DNA from: Aldehydirespirator sp965117015
GTDB taxonomy: Bacteria; Actinomycetota; Acidimicrobiia; Acidimicrobiales; Aldehydirespiratoraceae
Length of the DNA stretch: 64,000 nucleotides
NCBI GenBank assembly: GCA_965117015.1
Contig: OZ220747.1
Location: 3,410,001 to 3,474,000, forward strand
Reading direction: 5' to 3'
Shown here piece by piece: positions 15,000 through 24,436 of this stretch. Position 1 is the first letter of the stretch. Every line of letters starts with the position of its first letter. The notes under the pieces were generated by a model. That model had not been told where the DNA came from. It searched no databases and worked only from the letters and a program-made list of their open reading frames with translations. The position numbers and the translations under genes were made by a program.

Positions 15000-17900
15000 A
15001 TGGGGTTCGACAACCCGGTCATTCCCTGGCGGGAGCTGGAGCGCCGCCTGTCGGACCGGGCGGGCGCGCCGCAGTGGTCGAGCGGGAACCGCAGAAGCGG
15101 CGGCGCGCCCTCCAATGGAGCCGGCGTGGTCCAGCGTCTCCCCGGCAGCCAAGCCGGCCGAGGCTCCGGGCTTCCCCGAGTGCCGTATGCGGAGCTGCAC
15201 GCCCGCTCGCGGTTCAGCTTCATGGACGGATCGTCGAACCCCGAGGAGCTGGTGACCGAGGCCGTCCGGCTCGAGCTCGACGCTCTGGCTATCACCGACC
15301 GGGACGGCTTCTACGGGGTGGTGCGGTTCGCCGAGGCCGCCGAGGAGGCCGGCCTGCCCACGGTGTTCGGCGCCGAGCTCACCCTAGACCTGCCCGGCTC
15401 GCCTCGACGGTCCTCCCCGGCTCGTGCGTCTGAGCGGCACAGGCGGGGCCGCTCGGTGGTGGTGCTGGCCCGCGACCCGGCCGGATACGCGGCGCTGGGC
15501 ACGCTGATCAGCCGGGCCCACATGGCCGGGCGCAAGGGCGAGCCCCGGCTATCGACCGAGACGTTCCTGGAGGCTGCCGCAACCCACCGCGACCGGTGGG
15601 CGATCCTCACCGGCGCGCACGCCGGCTCGGTGCCCTCGGCGCTGGTCGAGCACGGTCCCCGGGCCGCGGCCGTCGCGCTCGACCGGCTGACCGACGCGGC
15701 CGGCGCCGGCAACGTGTACGTGGAGCTGTGGGACCACGGCGACCCGCTGGACAGCCACCGCAACGACGCCCTCGCCGAACTCGGCGTGCGCCGGGGGATT
15801 CAGCCGGTGTGCGCCAACGCGGTGCGCTACGCCACACCCGGCGACCGGCGCCTGGCCGACGCCCTGGCCGCGGCCGGTGACCGGCGCGGCCTCGACGACC
15901 ACGACGGCTGGCTCGGCGCCTGGGGTGGGGCCCACCTGCGCTCCGGGGCCGAGCAGGCCCGCCGCTTCGCCCGCTACCCCGGCGCGGTGGAGGCCGCGGC
16001 CCGGCTGGGGTCGGAGTGCGCCTTCAGCCTGTCACTGGTGGCACCGGAACTGCCGCCGTACCCGTGCCCCGACGGCCTCGACGAGGCCGCCTTCCTGCGC
16101 CGGCTCGCCGCCGAGGGCGCCCGGGACCGCTACGGCCCGCCAGAGGCCGAGCGGGTGGCGGGGGCCTGGCACCAGGTCGAGCACGAGCTCGACATGATCG
16201 AGCAGCTCGGATTCTGTGGCTACTTCCTGGTGGTGTGGGACATCACGTCGTTCTGCCGCAGCCGCGACATCTACTGCCAGGGCCGGGGATCGGCCGCCAA
16301 CTCGGCGGTGTGCTACGTGCTGGGCATCACCAACGTGGACTCGGTGGAGCTGGGCCTGCTGTTCGAGCGGTTCCTGTCGCCCGAGCGCGACGGCCCGCCC
16401 GACATCGACATCGACATCGAGAGCGACCGGCGCGAGGAGGTGATCCAGTACGTGTACGGGCGCTACGGCCGGGACCGCACCGCGCTGGTGGCCAACGTGA
16501 TCGCCTACCGGGCCCGCTCGGCAGTGCGGGACATGGCCCGGGCGCTGGACCATCCGCCCGACCGCCAGGACGCCTGGGCCAAGTCGCTGGACCGCCGGGG
16601 AGGGCTGGGCACGGGCGACGGCGAGGGCGACCCCGCCGAGGGCGCCGGCATACCCGCCGACGTGCTGGCGCTGGCCGCCGAGGCCGAGGGAGGCCCCCGG
16701 CATCTGGGCATCCACCCGGGCGGGATGGTGATCTGCGACCGGCCCATCGCCGAGGTGTGCCCGGTGGAGTGGGCGTCGATGGCCGACCGGTCGGTGCTGC
16801 AGTGGGACAAGGACGACTGCGCGGCGGCGGGGCTGGTGAAGTTCGACCTGCTGGGGCTGGGGATGCTCTCCGCGCTGCACTACGCGGTGGACCTGGTGGT
16901 CTCAGCCCACGGCGAGCGCATCGACCTGGCCGCGCTGCCCCAGGACCCCGCCGTGTACGACATGCTGTGCGAGGCCGACTCGGTGGGCGTGTTCCAGGTG
17001 GAGTCGAGGGCTCAGATGGCCACCCTGCCCCGGCTGCGGCCCCGCTGCTTCTACGACCTGGTGGTGGAGGTGGCGCTGATCCGGCCCGGGCCGATCCAGG
17101 GCGGCTCGGTGCATCCCTACATACGGCGCCGCAACGGAATCGAGCCCGTCACCTACCTGCATCCCCTTCTGGAGCGGTCGCTGGCCAAGACGCTGGGGGT
17201 GCCGCTGTTCCAGGAGCAGCTCATGCAGATGGCCATCGATGTGGCCGGGTTCACGCCGGCGGAGTCCGACGAGCTGCGCCGGGCCATGGGGGCCAAGCGG
17301 TCGGTGGAGCGCATGGAGCGGCTGAAGGGCCGGTTCTTCGCGGGGATGGCCGAGCGCGGCGTCGGCGCAGAGGCAGGCGAGCAGATCTGGCACAAGATGG
17401 TGGCCTTCGCCACGTACGGGTTCCCCGAGAGCCACTCGGTGTCGTTCTCCTACCTGGTGTACGCCTCGGCGTGGATCAAGCTGCACTATCCGGCCGCGTT
17501 CTGCGCAGCGCTGCTCAACGCCCAGCCGATGGGCTTCTACTCGCCCCACTCGTTGTGCCAGGACGCCCGCCGCCACGGCGTGGTTGTGCACGGCCCCGAC
17601 GTGAACCTGTCGGCCGACGCAGCCGTGCTGGAGCCGTGCGAGACCTCCACGGGCGGGGTGGCGGTGCGCCTGGGCCTGTCGTCGGTGCGGGGCGTGGGCC
17701 CGGAGCTGGCTGATGCCATCGCCGCCGGCGCCCCGTATGACTCGATGGAGCATTTGGTCCGGGACATGTCGGCGGAACGGCCGCTGGACCTGCCGGTGCT
17801 GGAGGCGCTGACCGCGGCCGGGGCGTTCGACTCGCTGGGCCTGGACCGGCGCGAGGCCCTGTGGGCAGCCGGCGCGGTGGCGCAGTCGGGCGCCGACCGC

Positions 17901-18356
17901 CTGCCCGGCACTGCAACGGGGATGAGGGTGCCGGAGCTGCGGCCCATGTCGCCCCCGGAGCAGTCGGCGGCCGACCTGTGGACCACCGGCGTGGCCCCCG
18001 ACGGCCATCCCACCCGCTTCCACCGGTCAGAGCTGGACGCCGCCGGCGTGGTGACCGCCGCCGACCTGCTGACCTGCCCGGTCGGCAGGATCAAGGTGGC
18101 CGGCACGGTGTCGCACCGCCAGCGTCCTATGACCGCCGGGGGCACCATGTTCATCAACCTCGAGGACGAGACCGGCTTCGTGAACGTGATCGTGTCGAAG
18201 GGCTGCCAGGCCCGGTTCCGCAAGACCGTCCTGATGTCGCCTGCGCTGACGGTGCGAGGCCGCCTGGAGCGCCACGAGGGCGCCGCCAACGTCATCGCCG
18301 AGCATCTGGCCCCCCTGGCGCTGCCAGCCACCCTCCCCAGCCGCGACTTCCGCTAG
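15000..18356 (+). CDS. dnaE2: Error-prone DNA polymerase III alpha-type subunit
   Basis: A 1118-residue translesion polymerase acting with ImuA and ImuB at damaged DNA. The start MGFDNPVIPWRELERRLS is the family's characteristic N-terminus. A PHP domain begins at VPYAELHARSRFSFMDG (about residue 61). The polymerase palm carries the catalytic motif PDIDIDIE with Asp468 and Asp470, and the third Asp is in KFDLLGLG (Asp616). An (HhH)2 region and a C-terminal OB domain (RIKVAGTVSHRQRPM, NLEDETGFVNVIV) follow. Length is normal. A leaderless SOS promoter lies immediately upstream; two 47-bp palindromes lie immediately downstream. Confidence 0.96.
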   Translation: MGFDNPVIPWRELERRLSDRAGAPQWSSGNRRSGGAPSNGAGVVQRLPGSQAGRGSGLPRVPYAELHARSRFSFMDGSSNPEELVTEAVRLELDALAITDRDGFYGVVRFAEAAEEAGLPTVFGAELTLDLPGSPRRSSPARASERHRRGRSVVVLARDPAGYAALGTLISRAHMAGRKGEPRLSTETFLEAAATHRDRWAILTGAHAGSVPSALVEHGPRAAAVALDRLTDAAGAGNVYVELWDHGDPLDSHRNDALAELGVRRGIQPVCANAVRYATPGDRRLADALAAAGDRRGLDDHDGWLGAWGGAHLRSGAEQARRFARYPGAVEAAARLGSECAFSLSLVAPELPPYPCPDGLDEAAFLRRLAAEGARDRYGPPEAERVAGAWHQVEHELDMIEQLGFCGYFLVVWDITSFCRSRDIYCQGRGSAANSAVCYVLGITNVDSVELGLLFERFLSPERDGPPDIDIDIESDRREEVIQYVYGRYGRDRTALVANVIAYRARSAVRDMARALDHPPDRQDAWAKSLDRRGGLGTGDGEGDPAEGAGIPADVLALAAEAEGGPRHLGIHPGGMVICDRPIAEVCPVEWASMADRSVLQWDKDDCAAAGLVKFDLLGLGMLSALHYAVDLVVSAHGERIDLAALPQDPAVYDMLCEADSVGVFQVESRAQMATLPRLRPRCFYDLVVEVALIRPGPIQGGSVHPYIRRRNGIEPVTYLHPLLERSLAKTLGVPLFQEQLMQMAIDVAGFTPAESDELRRAMGAKRSVERMERLKGRFFAGMAERGVGAEAGEQIWHKMVAFATYGFPESHSVSFSYLVYASAWIKLHYPAAFCAALLNAQPMGFYSPHSLCQDARRHGVVVHGPDVNLSADAAVLEPCETSTGGVAVRLGLSSVRGVGPELADAIAAGAPYDSMEHLVRDMSAERPLDLPVLEALTAAGAFDSLGLDRREALWAAGAVAQSGADRLPGTATGMRVPELRPMSPPEQSAADLWTTGVAPDGHPTRFHRSELDAAGVVTAADLLTCPVGRIKVAGTVSHRQRPMTAGGTMFINLEDETGFVNVIVSKGCQARFRKTVLMSPALTVRGRLERHEGAANVIAEHLAPLALPATLPSRDFR

Positions 18357-18360
18357 CCGC

Positions 18361-18407
18361 GAATTGGCAGCAGAATGCACGCATACCGTGCACAACGCTG
18401 CCAATTC
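18361..18407. repeat. 47-bp palindromic element, copy 1
   Basis: Outer arms gaattggcagc / gctgccaattc (11 bp, perfect) enclose a 4x4 internal loop and an inner stem TGCACG / CGTGCA with loop CATAC. It starts 4 bases after the dnaE2 stop. It may serve as the dnaE2 terminator or be a mobile extragenic palindrome. Confidence 0.8.
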
Positions 18408-18431
18408 CCGAACCCTGCGGCCGACCCGGAC

Positions 18432-18478
18432 GAACTGGCAGCAGAACGCACGCATACCGTGCATGACGCTGCCAATTC
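18432..18478. repeat. 47-bp palindromic element, copy 2
   Basis: Same architecture and length as copy 1, starting 71 bases later, with a handful of substitutions. The loop and inner stem core gcacgcataccgtgca is conserved, while one outer and one inner pair become C-A mismatches. It ends 29 bases before the GH3 start codon. Confidence 0.8.
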
Positions 18479-18507
18479 CTGGGAGGGGTGGGCTTAGTCT
18501 CACTGCC

Positions 18508-20622
18508 GTGACTGCGTTCGATGATGCCGCTGGGCGGGTGGCCCAGGGGGCCGACGCCCGGGTAGAGGCAGACCGGCTGGTGGCCATGATGACTCTGGAG
18601 GAGAAGTTGGGCTGCCTCGACGGCGAGCAGCCCTTCTGGCCGGGAATCATCGACCTGACGACCGGCGGCTATCACGCCCACGGATGGCCGGCAGCCCGCG
18701 TCGATCGGCTCGGCATCCCCGGGCTCAACTTCGCCGACGGGCCCCGCGGGTGCGTCATCGGACCGGCCACCACGTTCCCGGTCTCGATGGCCCGGGGAGC
18801 GTCGTTCGATCCGGCCCTGGAGGAGCGCATCGGCGAGGCCATCGGAGCCGAGCTGAAGGCCTCCGGCGCCACCTTCACCGGCGCGGTGTGCATGAACCTG
18901 CTTCGCCACCCCGCCTGGGGCCGGGCCCAGGAGACCTACGGCGAGGACCCCTGCCATCTGGGCGAGATGGCCGCTGCGCTCACTCGCGGCCTACAGCGCC
19001 ACGTGATGGCGTGCATGAAGCACTTCGCCTGCAACTCCATGGAGAACGCCCGCTTCAAGGTGGACGTCGTCGCCGGCGAGAGGGCCCTGCACGAGGTGTA
19101 CCTGCCCCACTTCAAGCGGGTGGCCTCAGAGGGCGTGGCCGCGGTGATGAGCGCCTACAACTCCCTCAACGGCCATTGGTGCGGCGACAGCCAGCCACTG
19201 CTCACCGGGATCCCGCGCGAGGACTGGGGCTGGGACGGCCTGGTCATCACCGACTTCATCATGGGACTGCGCGACCCGGTGGAGTCGGTCCGTGCCGGCT
19301 GCAACATCGAGATGCCCTTCCGCCAGCAGCGGGACCCGGTGCTTCCCGATGCCGTGGCCTCCGGCGAGCTCGACGTCGCTGACGTGGACGCACGGGTGTC
19401 GGAGACGATCGCCACCTTCCTGCGCTTCGCCCGGGTGTTCGCCGACGCCCCCGATCGCTCCGTGGTGGGCTGCGCCGAGCACCGGGCGCTGGCCCGCCGG
19501 GCCGCGGTGGAGTCCATGGTGCTGCTCCGCAACGCCGGCCTGCTCCCGGTCGATGTCTCGAAGCTCAAGAAGGTCGCGGTGCTGGGCCCGCTGGCGGCTG
19601 TGCCCAACCTCGGTGACGGCGGCTCCAGCGACGTGCTCCACACACCCGACCCGGTGACCCTGCTGGCCGGCATCGAATCCGCTCTCGACGACACCGGCGT
19701 GGGCGTCGTCCACAGCGACCGCGACCCGTCGGTCGCCGCCGACGCCGATCTCGCCGTGGTGGTCGTGGGTTACACCCGCCAAGACGAAGGCGAGTACATG
19801 GACGACGGCGGCACGGTGTTCTTGAAACTGGCCCCGCCCATCGACGATCCCGAGCTCGGCTGCACCGACCCGGCCCAGATCGAGGCGATGCTGGCCGGCT
19901 TCGGTGACGGCGGAGCGGTTGCCGGGACTTCCAAGGGCGGCGACCGGGCCTCGCTGCGCCTGCATCCCGCCGACGAGCAGTTGATCGCGGCCGCGGCCGA
20001 GGTCTGCGACCGGGTGGTTGTCGCGATGATGGCGGGCAGCGCGGTGGTGATGCCCTGGCTCGACACGGTCGACGCCGCGCTCATGGCGTGGTACCCGGGC
20101 TCGGAGGGCGGCCACGCCCTGGCCGACGTGCTGTTCGGCCAGGCCGAGCCGGGCGGCCGGCTCCCCTTCGCCGTCCCGCACGAAGAGTCCGACCTGGTCG
20201 ACTTCGACCGCGACGCAGAGACGGCCGTCTACGGCCTGCTACACGGCCAGTGGTACCTCGACGCCAACGGCACCGACGCCCATCTGCCCTTCGGCCACGG
20301 CCTGGGCTACACGAGCTTCGATCTGGGCGAGGTCGAGACGGCAGGCGACAAAGTGGCGGTGGCGGTCACCAACACCGGCGACCGAGCCGGTTCCACGGTC
20401 GTGCAGGTCTACGGGAGCGTGCCCGGCTCGACCTACGAGCGCCCGCCCAAGCGCCTGGTCGGCTTCGCCAAGGTTCGCCTGGACGCCGGCGAGAGCGCCG
20501 AGCTTCGGATCCCCGTGGACCGGTCCCAGCTCGACCTGCGAATTGACGGCGCCTGGGTCCGGGAGGACTGGCCGGTCGAGTACTCAGTCGGGTTCGACGC
20601 GGCCACCGCTCGGCGGATCTGA
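18508..20622 (+). CDS. Glycoside hydrolase family 3 (beta-glucosidase-like)
   Basis: A 704-residue retaining glycosidase. The GH3 N-terminal barrel contains GIPGLNFADGPRG, KHFACNSMENAR and the nucleophile motif LVITDF with Asp249. The C-terminal alpha/beta sandwich (VESMVLLRNAGLLPVD, GYTRQDEGEYMD) and a fibronectin-III-like tail (VAVTNTGDRAGSTVVQVY, PPKRLVGFAKV) are present. No signal peptide is visible, so it should act inside the cell. The GTG at 18508 fits the start of similarity (TAFDDAAGRVAQGADARVEA); the open frame extends upstream only through the palindromes. Convergent with the M20 peptidase gene, 8 bases apart. Confidence 0.9.
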   Translation: MTAFDDAAGRVAQGADARVEADRLVAMMTLEEKLGCLDGEQPFWPGIIDLTTGGYHAHGWPAARVDRLGIPGLNFADGPRGCVIGPATTFPVSMARGASFDPALEERIGEAIGAELKASGATFTGAVCMNLLRHPAWGRAQETYGEDPCHLGEMAAALTRGLQRHVMACMKHFACNSMENARFKVDVVAGERALHEVYLPHFKRVASEGVAAVMSAYNSLNGHWCGDSQPLLTGIPREDWGWDGLVITDFIMGLRDPVESVRAGCNIEMPFRQQRDPVLPDAVASGELDVADVDARVSETIATFLRFARVFADAPDRSVVGCAEHRALARRAAVESMVLLRNAGLLPVDVSKLKKVAVLGPLAAVPNLGDGGSSDVLHTPDPVTLLAGIESALDDTGVGVVHSDRDPSVAADADLAVVVVGYTRQDEGEYMDDGGTVFLKLAPPIDDPELGCTDPAQIEAMLAGFGDGGAVAGTSKGGDRASLRLHPADEQLIAAAAEVCDRVVVAMMAGSAVVMPWLDTVDAALMAWYPGSEGGHALADVLFGQAEPGGRLPFAVPHEESDLVDFDRDAETAVYGLLHGQWYLDANGTDAHLPFGHGLGYTSFDLGEVETAGDKVAVAVTNTGDRAGSTVVQVYGSVPGSTYERPPKRLVGFAKVRLDAGESAELRIPVDRSQLDLRIDGAWVREDWPVEYSVGFDAATARRI

Positions 20623-20630
20623 GGGCGCGC

Positions 20631-21911
20631 TCAGGCGCAGAAGTCCATGGCCACCGCGGCGTAGACCTTGGCCGCGGCAACCAGGTCGTCGAGCTCGAAG
20701 TGGCCGGTGCCCTGCACCGCGGCCGATCCCCGGGGCGGCCCGAAGGTAAGCGAGGGGATGCCGACCGCGTTGAAGATGTTGGTGTCGCGCCACATGGAGG
20801 TGTGGGCTACCTGCGGAGGCGGCGTGGCGCCTCCGACGATCTCGCCGTAGGCCTTCTCGACCGCGCTGCTCAACGGCTCCACGCCGGTGCCGACCCGCCC
20901 CGCCTTGGCCATGTAGCACTCGACCTCGGCCGCCGGGTCCACGGAGCGGACCACGGCCCGAACCTCGGAGACCACCGCGTCCTGGTCGGCCCCGGGCAAC
21001 GTGCGCACGTCCATGTACAGCTTGCACACCGGCGACGATCGGTTGGGCCGGTACGGCACGCCGCCCCTGATGGCGCCCACCTGGGCCTTGGGACGCACCT
21101 CCCCCAGCTCCGAGACGTAGGAGTTGCGTTCCTCGTAGTCGATGCCCCATGCCTCCAGGACGCTGGCCGCGACCGCGCCCTTGACGATGGCGTTGGGATG
21201 GTCGGGCAGGTCCGGCTCGCGGATGAGCCGGGGCGTGTACATGTTGCGGCCCCGCAGCGTGATCTTGAGGTACACCGCGCCGCACTCGATCCACGACTTC
21301 GACCAGGCGGTGGTCTCGGCCACCAGGGCATAGTCGGCCCGTACGCCGTGGTCGACCAGGTGGCGGCTGCCGAACCCCTTGCCCTCGTAGTTGAGGCCCT
21401 GGTACTCGTCGACGGGCGCCATGCCGGTCTCGCCCGCGACCGACGTCAGGATCACGTCGCCGCCCAGGCCGGCTCCGGCGTCCGTGAGCGCCTTGGCCAT
21501 CACCATGAACACCGACATGCAGCCCCGGTCGTTGAGCACGGTGTGGCCGAAGATGCGATCGCCCTCCCGCCAGGAGCCCACCAGGTTGGGGTCGCTCGAC
21601 TCCATGAGGTTGGCATGGTCCGGGCCACTGATCTCGGTGTCGAGATGCGCGTTGAAGATCAGGCTCTTCGCCCCCGGCCTCGACCCCGGCAGCACAGCCA
21701 CAACGTTTGAGCGGTCGGGCAGGATCTGCTGCTGGCGAGCTTCGATGCCATGACGGTCGTACCAGGCGCTGACCGCGTCGGCCACCGGTTGCTCGTGGCC
21801 GCAGGGCCCGAAGGTGTTGCCCAGCTCCAGGCACGTGTCGGCCAGCAGTTCCCGGTCGGCCTCAATCAGTTCGAAGACTGCGTCTCGCAGCGCGGCGTCA
21901 ACTCCGGTCAT
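20631..21911 (-). CDS. M20-family metallopeptidase/deacylase
   Basis: A 426-residue zinc hydrolase of the ArgE/DapE/M20 group, which cleave amide bonds in N-acyl amino acids or dipeptides. Metal and catalytic motifs are visible: FNAHLDTE (His-x-Asp), LNDRGCMS, AGETG, and the C-terminal MWRDTNIFN with TGHFELDD. The lid domain contains VGAIRGGVPYRPN. It is downstream of a family III CoA-transferase on the same strand (92-base gap). The substrate is unknown; carbamoyl or N-acyl amino acid hydrolysis is the usual role. Confidence 0.85.
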   Translation of the reverse strand: MTGVDAALRDAVFELIEADRELLADTCLELGNTFGPCGHEQPVADAVSAWYDRHGIEARQQQILPDRSNVVAVLPGSRPGAKSLIFNAHLDTEISGPDHANLMESSDPNLVGSWREGDRIFGHTVLNDRGCMSVFMVMAKALTDAGAGLGGDVILTSVAGETGMAPVDEYQGLNYEGKGFGSRHLVDHGVRADYALVAETTAWSKSWIECGAVYLKITLRGRNMYTPRLIREPDLPDHPNAIVKGAVAASVLEAWGIDYEERNSYVSELGEVRPKAQVGAIRGGVPYRPNRSSPVCKLYMDVRTLPGADQDAVVSEVRAVVRSVDPAAEVECYMAKAGRVGTGVEPLSSAVEKAYGEIVGGATPPPQVAHTSMWRDTNIFNAVGIPSLTFGPPRGSAAVQGTGHFELDDLVAAAKVYAAVAMDFCA

Positions 21912-22003
21912 GGCGGCTCCTCTCTGCGGTATCCGTGCCCAACTCCCCGCTGACTGTGCTGCCGTTCGCCGCGGCGCGCCAACACCGACGAGCAGGCGGT
22001 GGA

Positions 22004-23179
22004 CTACTCCCGTTCGGATCTGAGTCCTTCGAGCACCTCGGCGGTGTGAGCACCCAGCTCAGGGGGATGCAGGCGATGCGACGTCGGGGTTCTTGAGAAC
22101 GTGATGGGGTTGGCGACCGTTGTCCCGGGATCGCCGCCGGCACGGGGCAGGTGGCGCACGGGGTCGAGGCCCAGATCGGCGGCCAGCGCGAAAGCGGCGT
22201 CGATCGAGTTCACCGGGCTGCAGGGGATGCCGTGCTCGGTCAGGCGCGACACCCAGTGTTCGCAGGACTCGAGCCTCAGGATGGAGGTCAGTTCAGCGGT
22301 CAGGGCCTCACGGTGCTCGACCCGGGCCGTGTTGGTCGACCACCGCTCATCGGCCAGGAGATGGAGTGCGTCCAGCGACTTGCACAGGCCCGAGAACTGG
22401 CGCTCGTTGGTGGCCGCGATGGCGATGGGGTCCGTGGCCGTGGGGAACGTCTCGTAGGGGGTGATGCTCGGATGGAGGTTCCCCATCCGGCCCGGCACGA
22501 CCCCACCGCTCACGAACGCGGACGACTGGTTGATCAGCGCGGCCAGCGCCGACGACAGCAGGTTCACCTCGATGAACTGGCCCGCACCGCTGGTCTCCCG
22601 CTCGGCCAGAGCGGCGACGATGCCCACCGTGGCGTACAGACCGGTGACCACGTCGACTATGGCCACACCGGTCTTGGTGGGCGCGCCTTCGGCCTCGCCG
22701 GTGATGCTCATGAAGCCGCTGGCGGCCTGCACGATGAAGTCGTAGCCCGGAAGGTCGCGGCCGCCCTCGGGGCCGAAGGCGCTCACCCGGCAGAAGATCA
22801 GGCCGGGATTGTCGGCTCGCAGAGACTCGTAGTCGAGGCCGAAGCGCTCCATGGTGCCGGCCCGGAAGTTCTCGACCACGACATCGGCTGATAGCGCCAG
22901 GTCGCGGGCTTGGGCCCGCTGTTCTGGGTCGGCCAGGTCCAGCACGACGCTTCGCTTGTTGCGGTTCACCGACAGGTAGTAGGTGGCCGAGCCGTCCTTG
23001 GAAAATGGTGGACCCCATGAGCGGGTGTCATCGCCCAGGCCAGGCCGCTCGATCTTGATGACGTCGGCACCCAGATCACCCAGCATCATGGCAGCCAGGG
23101 GGCCGGCCAGGACCCGGGAGAAGTCGGCCACCACCACGCCGTCCAGCGGCCCCCGAGACGCTCCCGCTCGCAGTTCCAT
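22004..23179 (-). CDS. Family III CoA-transferase (CaiB/BaiF type)
   Basis: A 391-residue enzyme moving CoA between carboxylic acids, acting as an interlocked dimer. The N-terminal sequence VVADFSRVLAGPLAAMMLGD-LGADVIKIE and NRNKRSVVLDL is typical, with the catalytic Asp expected in GYDFIVQAASGFMSITGE. Length is standard. It is divergent from a second CoA-transferase with 28 bases between starts. The pair probably handles one acid's activation or exchange in a degradation pathway. Specific substrates cannot be read from sequence. Confidence 0.92.
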   Translation of the reverse strand: MELRAGASRGPLDGVVVADFSRVLAGPLAAMMLGDLGADVIKIERPGLGDDTRSWGPPFSKDGSATYYLSVNRNKRSVVLDLADPEQRAQARDLALSADVVVENFRAGTMERFGLDYESLRADNPGLIFCRVSAFGPEGGRDLPGYDFIVQAASGFMSITGEAEGAPTKTGVAIVDVVTGLYATVGIVAALAERETSGAGQFIEVNLLSSALAALINQSSAFVSGGVVPGRMGNLHPSITPYETFPTATDPIAIAATNERQFSGLCKSLDALHLLADERWSTNTARVEHREALTAELTSILRLESCEHWVSRLTEHGIPCSPVNSIDAAFALAADLGLDPVRHLPRAGGDPGTTVANPITFSRTPTSHRLHPPELGAHTAEVLEGLRSERE

Positions 23180-23207
23180 GACCTCAGCACGCTACCGTTC
23201 TGCCCCG

Positions 23208-24425
23208 ATGGCGGGGCCGCTGGAAGGGATCCGGGTCGTCGAGCTCGGCGTGTGGGTGGCCGGACCGGCGGCGGGGGGCATCCTGGCCGACTGGGGCGCC
23301 GACGTGGTCAAGGTGGAGCCCATCGGCGGCGACCCGGGCCGGATGTTCCAGTACATGCTCGGCGGGGACATGCCCTCCAACCCGGTGTTCGAGATGGACA
23401 ACCGGGGCAAGCGCAGCATCGCCCTCGACCTCACTGCCGACGACGGACGGGCTGTGATGGAGGATCTGCTCGGCGGGGCCGACGTGTTCGTCACCAACGT
23501 CCGCCTCGGCGGGCTGGACCGTCTCGGCCTGGACCATGCGTCGGTGACCGCCCGCCATCGCCGGCTCGTCTACGCCGCCATCACCGGCTACGGGATGGAG
23601 GGCGCCGAGGCCGGCAGCGGCGCCTTCGACGTCGCCGGGTTCTGGGCCCGCTCGGGCATCGCCCACCTGCTCACCGTCGAGGGCGGGGATCCGCCGTTCC
23701 AGCGGGGCGGCATGGGCGACCACAGCACCGGGCTTGCCACCGCGGCCGGAGTCTGCGCGGCCCTGCTGGCCCGAGAGCGCACCGGCGAGGGCCAGGTGGT
23801 CAGCACCTCGCTGTTGCGGCAGGGCGCCTACACCATCAGCTTCGACCTGTCGGTGACACTGGGGTGGGGCCTCACACTGCAGATCGGACGGCGCGACAAC
23901 ATGGGCAACCCGGCCATGAACAACTACACCGCCGGCGATGGCCGCCGGTTCTGGCTCGTGGGTCTCGAGCCGGACCGTCACTGGGCGCCGCTCACTCGGG
24001 CGGTCGCGCGGCCGGACTGGCTCCAGGACGAGCGCTACGCAACAGCCCGAGGACGCCGCCACAACGCAGCCAGTCTCGTCGTCGAGCTCGACGAGATCTT
24101 CGCCACCAAGTCTCTCGACGAATGGGCCGAGATCTTCGACGCCGAGCCCGAGTTGTTCTGGGCGCCCATCCAGTCGCCCGACGACCTGCTGGCCGACCCC
24201 CAGTTCGCGGCGGCCGGCGGTTTGGTGGAAGTGCCCGACGGGGCGAGTACGTCGACGATGGTGTCCACCCCGGTCGACTTCTCAGCTACCGCCTGGGCCC
24301 CGCAAGGCATGGCGCCCCGCCTCGGGCAGCACAGCCACGAGATCCTGCGCTCCCTGGGCCGCAGCCAGGCCGAGATCGAAGCCCTGCTCGCCACCGGAGC
24401 GGTCCGCGGCGACGGCTCCAGCTAG
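23208..24425 (+). CDS. Family III CoA-transferase (CaiB/BaiF type)
   Basis: A 405-residue relative of the adjacent gene but clearly a different subgroup: IRVVELGVWVAGPAAGGILA, WGADVVKVEPIGGDP, NRGKRSIALDL, and a long central part FDVAGFWARSGIAHLL, where the catalytic Asp should be the one in FDVAGF. The ATG at 23208 is chosen because similarity begins there; the open frame upstream runs antisense to the neighbouring gene. It ends 11 bases from the convergent enamidase-like gene. Confidence 0.92.
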   Translation: MAGPLEGIRVVELGVWVAGPAAGGILADWGADVVKVEPIGGDPGRMFQYMLGGDMPSNPVFEMDNRGKRSIALDLTADDGRAVMEDLLGGADVFVTNVRLGGLDRLGLDHASVTARHRRLVYAAITGYGMEGAEAGSGAFDVAGFWARSGIAHLLTVEGGDPPFQRGGMGDHSTGLATAAGVCAALLARERTGEGQVVSTSLLRQGAYTISFDLSVTLGWGLTLQIGRRDNMGNPAMNNYTAGDGRRFWLVGLEPDRHWAPLTRAVARPDWLQDERYATARGRRHNAASLVVELDEIFATKSLDEWAEIFDAEPELFWAPIQSPDDLLADPQFAAAGGLVEVPDGASTSTMVSTPVDFSATAWAPQGMAPRLGQHSHEILRSLGRSQAEIEALLATGAVRGDGSS

Positions 24426-24436
24426 GGATACACCAA

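Noticed and set aside
22004..24425. The two adjacent CoA-transferases as a recent tandem duplication
   Set aside because: They are divergent in orientation and share only family-level motifs; their central regions differ strongly.
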